Source: Onthophagus taurus (lineage: Eukaryota > Arthropoda > Insecta > Coleoptera > Scarabaeidae). Taken from it: a DNA stretch of 64,000 nt. The notes beneath the pieces are model-generated. The model was given only the letters and a program-made list of their open reading frames with translations, did not search any database and was not told the DNA's origin. Position numbers and translations under genes: made by a program. Where the stretch lies: contig NC_091976.1 of the NCBI RefSeq assembly GCF_036711975.1, positions 15,872,001 through 15,936,000 on the forward strand, given 5' to 3'. Below are positions 62,101-64,000 of the stretch, piece after piece (the stretch's first letter is position 1; every line of letters begins with the position of its first letter).

Positions 62101-64000
62101 GTCAACACTCATGTCGAGCATTTTCATCGGTGGATATCATATGATAGTATGTCGCCATAATCGCTGTTTTCATATTTTCTACACTATCGATGTATATGTC
62201 TTCGAATCGCTAGTCCATAGTAAGTGCTGAGCTTTTTCGCTAATGCCGTCACACGTGAATCACGCGTGAGTCACGTGATTCATATATTCACGTAAGTGGT
62301 GTGCGTGACCCGCGTGGTATAGATCGTGAGCAGGCATAAAAATCACTCACGCGCACATCTCTAGTAGAGGCTACGGCAGACCGCTCGGTTCCATGCTCAT
62401 AAAATCTAAAGGAATGCGAATTTCGGTTTGTAATTTTGACATCGTATTCTTGGATAGTTAAGCTAACGATTTATGCAATAAAAAAAAATCGATTTTTTTA
62501 ACCTTCTAATGTGGTTTCCCCCCTTAAGGCGATTTTAATGTAGGTAGAATATTTAAACTTTCCATTATCATATCTTATTTAAAGAACAGTTTTAATTTTA
62601 TCTCATTATTATTGCTTTAGTTTTTTGTAACATCTACAATTTGTATTCCAGATAGTATATTTTGTCCTAAAATGTTTAGGAATCAATTTTATCAATTTTA
62701 GGCACAACCAATCAATCTTTTGAAACGATTGATTTACGAGATTTCAAAATTAAGGTGGCGATATTATATCGTGAAGGTGTCATCTGATTCTTCTACCAAA
62801 TTTTAACTTAATATTCGTTTAAAAAATAGCTAAGACAAGTCAAGAAATGACTAGAAATCGTAATTTATATAAAGAGAATACAACTGCATCTGTAATTTTG
62901 GATCACCTGTATAAAAATGTTTGCAATTTGTTTTATCACAATCATATTTTTTAAACATTCAATAATGAATCATGCAAAAGGATTCTTTTTCTTTTGTGGA
63001 TTAACATGCAGTTAGAAGGTAAAACCATGCTGCTCTTGTAGAATAAAAGTTACCTTTCTCTGAAGATCCACAAGGTTTATTAAAAAATTAAAAAAATTAT
63101 TAAGTTATTTTAAACCATTAATTTTATTTTTTTGAATAAATCAATAATTTAATAAAAAGAAGAACTTACCTTCCATTATCTCTCCCAACTCCCCAAACTC
63201 TTATAGTATGAATAGGTTGAGTGTTTAACACGGTTAAATTTTCCGGATCGATTAATTTTAAAGCACCTTCATCTAAATCCATGAATAAATCTTTTCCCTT
63301 TAATAAAAAAAAATTAGAATCAAGTAAAAAAGTAATTTCAATAACTTCTTACATCTCCCCATCTTCCAACAACATCCAAAAGATCATTTCTACCCAATGA
63401 AAGATCAACGATACATTTATTGACTGCTTTGCTACTTCGTTCCGGCGTCAAATCATCTTCAGCAATTTCAACCCAACCTAAAGATCTCACTGCGAATCGC
63501 ACCGGACAACAATCTTTAGATTCCGGTTCTGATCTAGCCGGGTAACTTCGCCGTTTCAAAGCTAATTCATCCTTCTTTTTCCTTTCCTCCAAATAATCCA
63601 AATCCAAAGCAGAACTTGTATTACTCCTAGTAACAGTATTTATAATGCTCGATTCGTATTTCGATAGCAAACTATCGGTTTCTTTGTAATTATTAATTTC
63701 GGATTTATCCGATTTTTCAGTACAGGGCATTGTGGGTACTTCTCGTTGAATCGTACCACTTTTAATATGCCAATAATATGGTCCGTCGTTGTCCTCATGC
63801 TTTTCCCAACCTTGGGGTAAATCCGAATCGTCGCAACGTTCCTTATCGGACGAGGACAAAGTATCTATTTCATCGAACGATTTTTGTTGTTGTCTTCTTT
63901 TAACTGGGATTGCATATAAATCATTATTTAATTGGCCGACGATATGAGGGACGTTTGAATCATCGTCGCGATTGTCCTTTTCATCATTTTCACATAAACT
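47125..64000 (-). CDS. APBB: Fe65-like adaptor (amyloid precursor protein-binding family B)
   Basis: Fe65/APBB proteins are adaptors with a WW domain and two PTB domains; PTB2 binds the cytoplasmic tail of APP-family receptors. Exons on the minus strand: 64000(partial)-63353, 63297-63170, 54344-54097, 47770-47568, 47515-47339, 47274-47125, all GT-AG and in phase. The WW domain is in the first exon (LPQGWEKHEDNDGPYYWHIK; the second Trp position reads REVP, so the second WW tryptophan is missing). PTB1: CPVRFAVRSLGWVEIAEDDL, then WGVGRDNGRDFAYVARDRST and CHVFRCDMPARTIANTL. PTB2: KKVLRAQYLGAVQVTQASGM, VNVAVAPSMITIQQPS, CRVRYLSFLGIGKNVKQCAF and ACKLRYQKCLDAHPQ. The reading frame stays open to the window edge, so the acidic N-terminus lies beyond it. 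Introns of 6326 and 8825 bp are full of transposons, the other three are 52-64 bp. Confidence 0.93.
47850..49016 (+). pseudogene. RTE-like LINE reverse transcriptase, heavily decayed
   Basis: In an Fe65 intron. YIFVLPRPKSSF and LKAASDQVAR remain from the RT entry. Then NAMGRIRLNRKMSEEFRMEK, GVKQG, LSPLLFVAYMDRIIEQLKRQ, IYTQDLIYAHNVVLMSGRV (YADD mutated to YAHN). Further right are YPHLNYGSETWTMLDKHELK, AGMKYLRKILGKTRRDRIRN and LSWYGHLIRMKEDRIPKKML, then RPEGKRKRGRPRGQWEGEIE. This is the characteristic tail of RTE-like or related LINEs. Many stops. Confidence 0.75.
49021..49660 (+). pseudogene. Second RTE-like LINE tail
   Basis: IERVAHFRYLGCYITEQLDS, NRLEAIELWLHRRILRIHWT, VIQTNEAVLNRANAV, with an Arg/Lys/Glu-rich end near 49580. 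It follows the previous LINE but starts again in the 'F.YLG..IT....' region, so it is a separate copy. Heavily mutated. Confidence 0.65.
50067..51937 (+). mobile_element. Mariner-like transposon, 1871 bp, ~180-bp TIRs
   Basis: The inner element's ends are CAGGTGTCCCTAAAATTTGT on the left and the inverted copy ACAAATTTTAGGGACACCTG on the right. Inverted similarity continues about 180 bp (to CAAAAATGTTAAGCTTTGAT near 50215-50240 and the mirror at 51770). TA dinucleotides flank it at 50065-50066 and 51938-51939. It carries the transposase 50375-51530. Confidence 0.85.
50383..51530 (+). pseudogene. Mariner-like (DUF4817-type) transposase, one frame break
   Basis: MESYTFSEQTDMILTLGQCQ and AAANRYQEKFSNRKAPNRKT form the DUF4817-like N-terminal domain. 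An HTH follows with TASTLDMARHFLTSKTTVWR. The frame then meets a perfect short palindrome at about 50760-50800 and resumes one frame over as QIDDQFLEKVLFTDESTFSK (first catalytic Asp), NVWAGIVSDVIIGPVFLPSR, MWYMHDGAPAHNTQAVQEFL (second Asp) and WPP.RSPDLTPVDFYLWERV (third acid; one base change at about 51265 near the R). It ends at RRRYQAVFLNIC. Apart from the palindrome and a frame slip near 51260 it is well preserved, so it is a relatively young copy. Confidence 0.85.
52204..52559. other. LINE-like debris, unassigned
   Basis: Sequence that would have been continuous with 49660-49800 before the foldback element inserted. It contains no confident motif. The open frames at 52429-52702 are chance or shadow. 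Confidence 0.3.
52560..52795 (+). pseudogene. Mariner-like HTH fragment
   Basis: ALKKTSLGRPRAVTTSENVA followed by LKASSSNV, as in 'GR PRTVTTPENVERVR' of DUF4817-type mariner transposases. No catalytic region follows. Very short. Confidence 0.5.
53165..53275 (+). pseudogene. LINE reverse transcriptase scrap
   Basis: TRDFSKAFDIVHYNLLLF matches the RT palm motif '.DFSKAFD.V.H..LL'. The rest of the RT is absent. Flanking sequence to 54096 is AT-rich, with no other recognisable feature. Confidence 0.55.
54396..54425. repeat. Mariner-type end, left mate of 62889-62909
   Basis: TA then CAGGTGATCCTGAGTTACAG. The inverted mate near 62888-62909 reads, in reverse complement, CAGGTGATCCAAAATTACAG with TA outside it. 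They are about 8.5 kb apart inside one Fe65 intron. Confidence 0.4.
54426..55009. other. Intron sequence, nothing recognised
   Basis: AT-rich intronic DNA. No coding or repeat signature that I can support. Confidence 0.35.
55010..56390 (+). repeat. 1.4-kb purine-rich decayed satellite
   Basis: The plus strand is strongly A+G over most of its length. Phrases such as GAAACTGGACAGAAAAGAA (twice in tandem at about 55123-55160), AGACTGAA, GACTGGAAA and AGAAAGAG recur throughout. It looks like a degenerated short tandem repeat built around (A/G)GACTGGA and GAAAGA. The open frame 55011-55229 is simply this composition. It lies in the sense-opposite strand of the Fe65 intron. Confidence 0.7.
56391..56907 (+). 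repeat. Retroelement-like tail and short ORF scrap
   Basis: At about 56670-56720 the phrase CCTGAGGAAGGCAAGTAGTT GCCGAAACAGCTGTA (quoted in two parts) resembles the 3' segments of Penelope-like and other retroelements, where 'GAGGAAG...GCCGAAAC' is common. Next comes an open frame QLSKAKKRLKYKETDWSEKR (56790-56900) that I cannot assign. No complete gene. Confidence 0.35.
57715..58803 (-). pseudogene. Mariner-like transposase, interrupted by a MITE
   Basis: From 58803 leftward: MNFENYEKCNMMECYMLSDK, NATLAAEFYFTRYPERRQPH and VRTFSRLAENL, the DUF4817-like N-terminal domain. Most of the HTH is deleted. The catalytic part is represented by KIIWTDE-like remnants near 58410 and by YFQYDGAPAHNTRVVSEFLN (58225-58166) with the second catalytic Asp. 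The reading frame then runs into the nested MITE. Not functional. Confidence 0.75.
57828..58146. mobile_element. 319-bp MITE with 9-bp target duplication
   Basis: Perfect or near-perfect 39-bp inverted ends: CAAGGACAGTAGAATCTAAC continuing AGGACTGCTACATCCATTG, mirrored at 58108-58146. The flanking nine bases AGTTTGTAG are duplicated (57819-57827 and 58147-58155). A 9-bp (or 8-bp) duplication suggests Mutator- or hAT-type integration. Non-coding, with a GC-rich centre. Confidence 0.88.
59488..59880. other. Intron sequence, nothing recognised
   Basis: No gene or repeat I can name. It lies between the foldback and the tandem array. Confidence 0.35.
59881..60264 (+). repeat. Tandem repeat, three ~125-bp units
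   Basis: Units start with ACTAATTAAG (or AATAATTAAG) at 59881, 60005, 60131 and 60255, giving periods of 124, 126 and 124 bp. Each has a block like CCGAGGTTGCTTGCG...CGAGGCTC, then CCTAAAACTGGTCATCATAT and CCTC(T/C)GCC. Single units or pieces are found at 10300-10770, 25865 and 29368. The array abuts the Tigger remnant. Confidence 0.85.
60266..61572 (-). mobile_element. Tigger (pogo-type) transposon, truncated
   Basis: The right terminus is at 61572, reading outward CAGGTAAACGTCGTTTTGCG on the minus strand, with TA at 61573-61574. The left end is lost; coding sequence stops abruptly near 60266 against the tandem repeat. It encodes the transposase at 60275-61267. Confidence 0.75.
60275..61267 (-). 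pseudogene. Tigger-like (CENP-B family) transposase with internal deletion
   Basis: ATG at 61267. The protein begins MGDNSDSKPKHCAKKARKTI, SLETKMDVITRIEDGQIRPF (CENP-B N-terminal HTH), then VSQAAICEKALLIFSDLKGQ and FLASSGWFTRFKSRTNIYST (second HTH, HTH_CENPB). Next ADLIFNFDETGLYWKKLPSR contains the first catalytic Asp. A TAG follows SRTFI, and the frame continues REERSAPGFKPAKDRLTVLL and FKPMVVYHSQNPRAFKGLDK. After LPVFWRCNKK it jumps to NCVNGFWRKLLPGFIQGASV, so the segment with the second and third catalytic Asp is deleted. A nonfunctional copy with otherwise readable domains. Confidence 0.9.
61590..62215 (-). pseudogene. Mutator-like transposase fragment (PF20700 type)
   Basis: Minus strand: MKTAIMATYYHMISTDENAR (near 62175), WCVWQKRTALGMELAPHPTP, LHPDIQQEILHIYEDLSRDE, LLERCLGGHTQNANA, then VIELASYLVAGLFNEGNSSL, LLMIMNEAGIVVGTHSFNYA. 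This matches the C-terminal part of the 'Mutator-like transposase domain' common in arthropod and cnidarian genomes ('LP..V...I.PIY.DLS...LL.RCL.G.TQN.NES.N...W' and 'A...FN.G...L..M...G...G'). N-terminal catalytic region absent. A stop lies within ARHEC. Confidence 0.7.
62245..62375. repeat. Cluster of TCACGTGA/TCACGCGTGA palindromes
   Basis: About 130 bp contains CACGTGAATCACGCGTGAGT, TCACGTGATTCAT, TTCACGTAAGTG, GCGTGACCCGCG, CACTCACGCGCACATCTC. Overlapping E-box-like (CACGTG) and ACGCGT cores sit in a region of otherwise ordinary intron. The right edge CGCACATCTCTAG resembles an hAT terminus in reverse. It is most likely a transposon subterminal region. Confidence 0.5.
62376..63163. other. 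Fe65 intron, AT-rich, little content
   Basis: Apart from the mariner-type end at 62889-62909 (see 54396), I recognise nothing. The intron ends at the splice donor 63169 on the minus strand. Confidence 0.4.

Noticed and set aside
1..64000. CRISPR array, tRNA, rRNA or bacterial operon
   Set aside because: No regularly spaced direct repeats with unique spacers, no cloverleaf or rRNA signature noticed by eye, and the gene structures are plainly eukaryotic. A tRNAscan run would settle the tRNA point.

Overview
This window looks like nuclear DNA from an insect. It is strongly AT-rich, the surviving genes have tiny introns (about 50-90 bp, GT-AG) next to a few very long ones, and the space between and inside genes is packed with decayed mariner/Tc1, hAT, piggyBac, PIF/Harbinger, pogo/Tigger, Mutator-like, Ty3/gypsy and Jockey/R1/RTE-type elements. 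A beetle fits the intron style, but that is a guess. No bacterial, organellar or viral block is evident, and I saw no tRNA, rRNA or CRISPR.

Seven host genes can be recognised, most with full exon structures. From left to right: UFSP2 (4964-6336, +, 5' part missing), proteasome subunit alpha-3 (6710-7665, +), LRRC56-like (12168-13289, -), HDAC11 (20495-23346, -), SCLT1 (23671-31853, +), SNF8/VPS22 (40320-41072, -) and an APBB/Fe65 adaptor (47125 to beyond 64000, -, 5' part off the window). HDAC11 and SCLT1 are divergent, with 324 bp between start codons. LRRC56 and SCLT1 are both cilium/centriole genes. UFSP2 and PSMA3 are tandem, 373 bp apart. These are housekeeping or signalling genes with no sign of a shared pathway or operon.

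The rest is mobile DNA. 1-4400: mariner and hAT remnants and a two-level tandem repeat. 7700-12150: a gypsy pol fragment, a small inverted-repeat element and an R1-like fragment. 13500-20300: an hAT pseudogene split by a DNA element with a GQN-motif protein, then a Jockey-like RT, a nearly full-length dead mariner and a LINE tail. HDAC11 has a 1.65-kb intron holding two dead transposons, and SCLT1 has a 6.06-kb intron holding five or more. 32000-39900: a MITE, LINE copies interrupted by Harbinger pieces, a palindromic MITE and a piggyBac with intact TTAA duplications. 41600-44980: LINE and mariner debris. The Fe65 gene has 6.3-kb and 8.8-kb introns filled with nested elements.

The most interesting structures are not genes. 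A mariner sits at the exact centre of a perfect ~530-bp palindrome (49804-52201). A second long-TIR mariner sits in one arm of another foldback, and itself contains a 319-bp MITE with a 9-bp target duplication (56908-59487). An hAT open reading frame is split by an element with clustered palindromic subterminal repeats (13510-16720). A minisatellite-like unit is found both in tandem (59881-60264) and dispersed. Two transposon reading frames are broken by local inverted micro-duplications. I did not find a convincing new multi-gene biological system.
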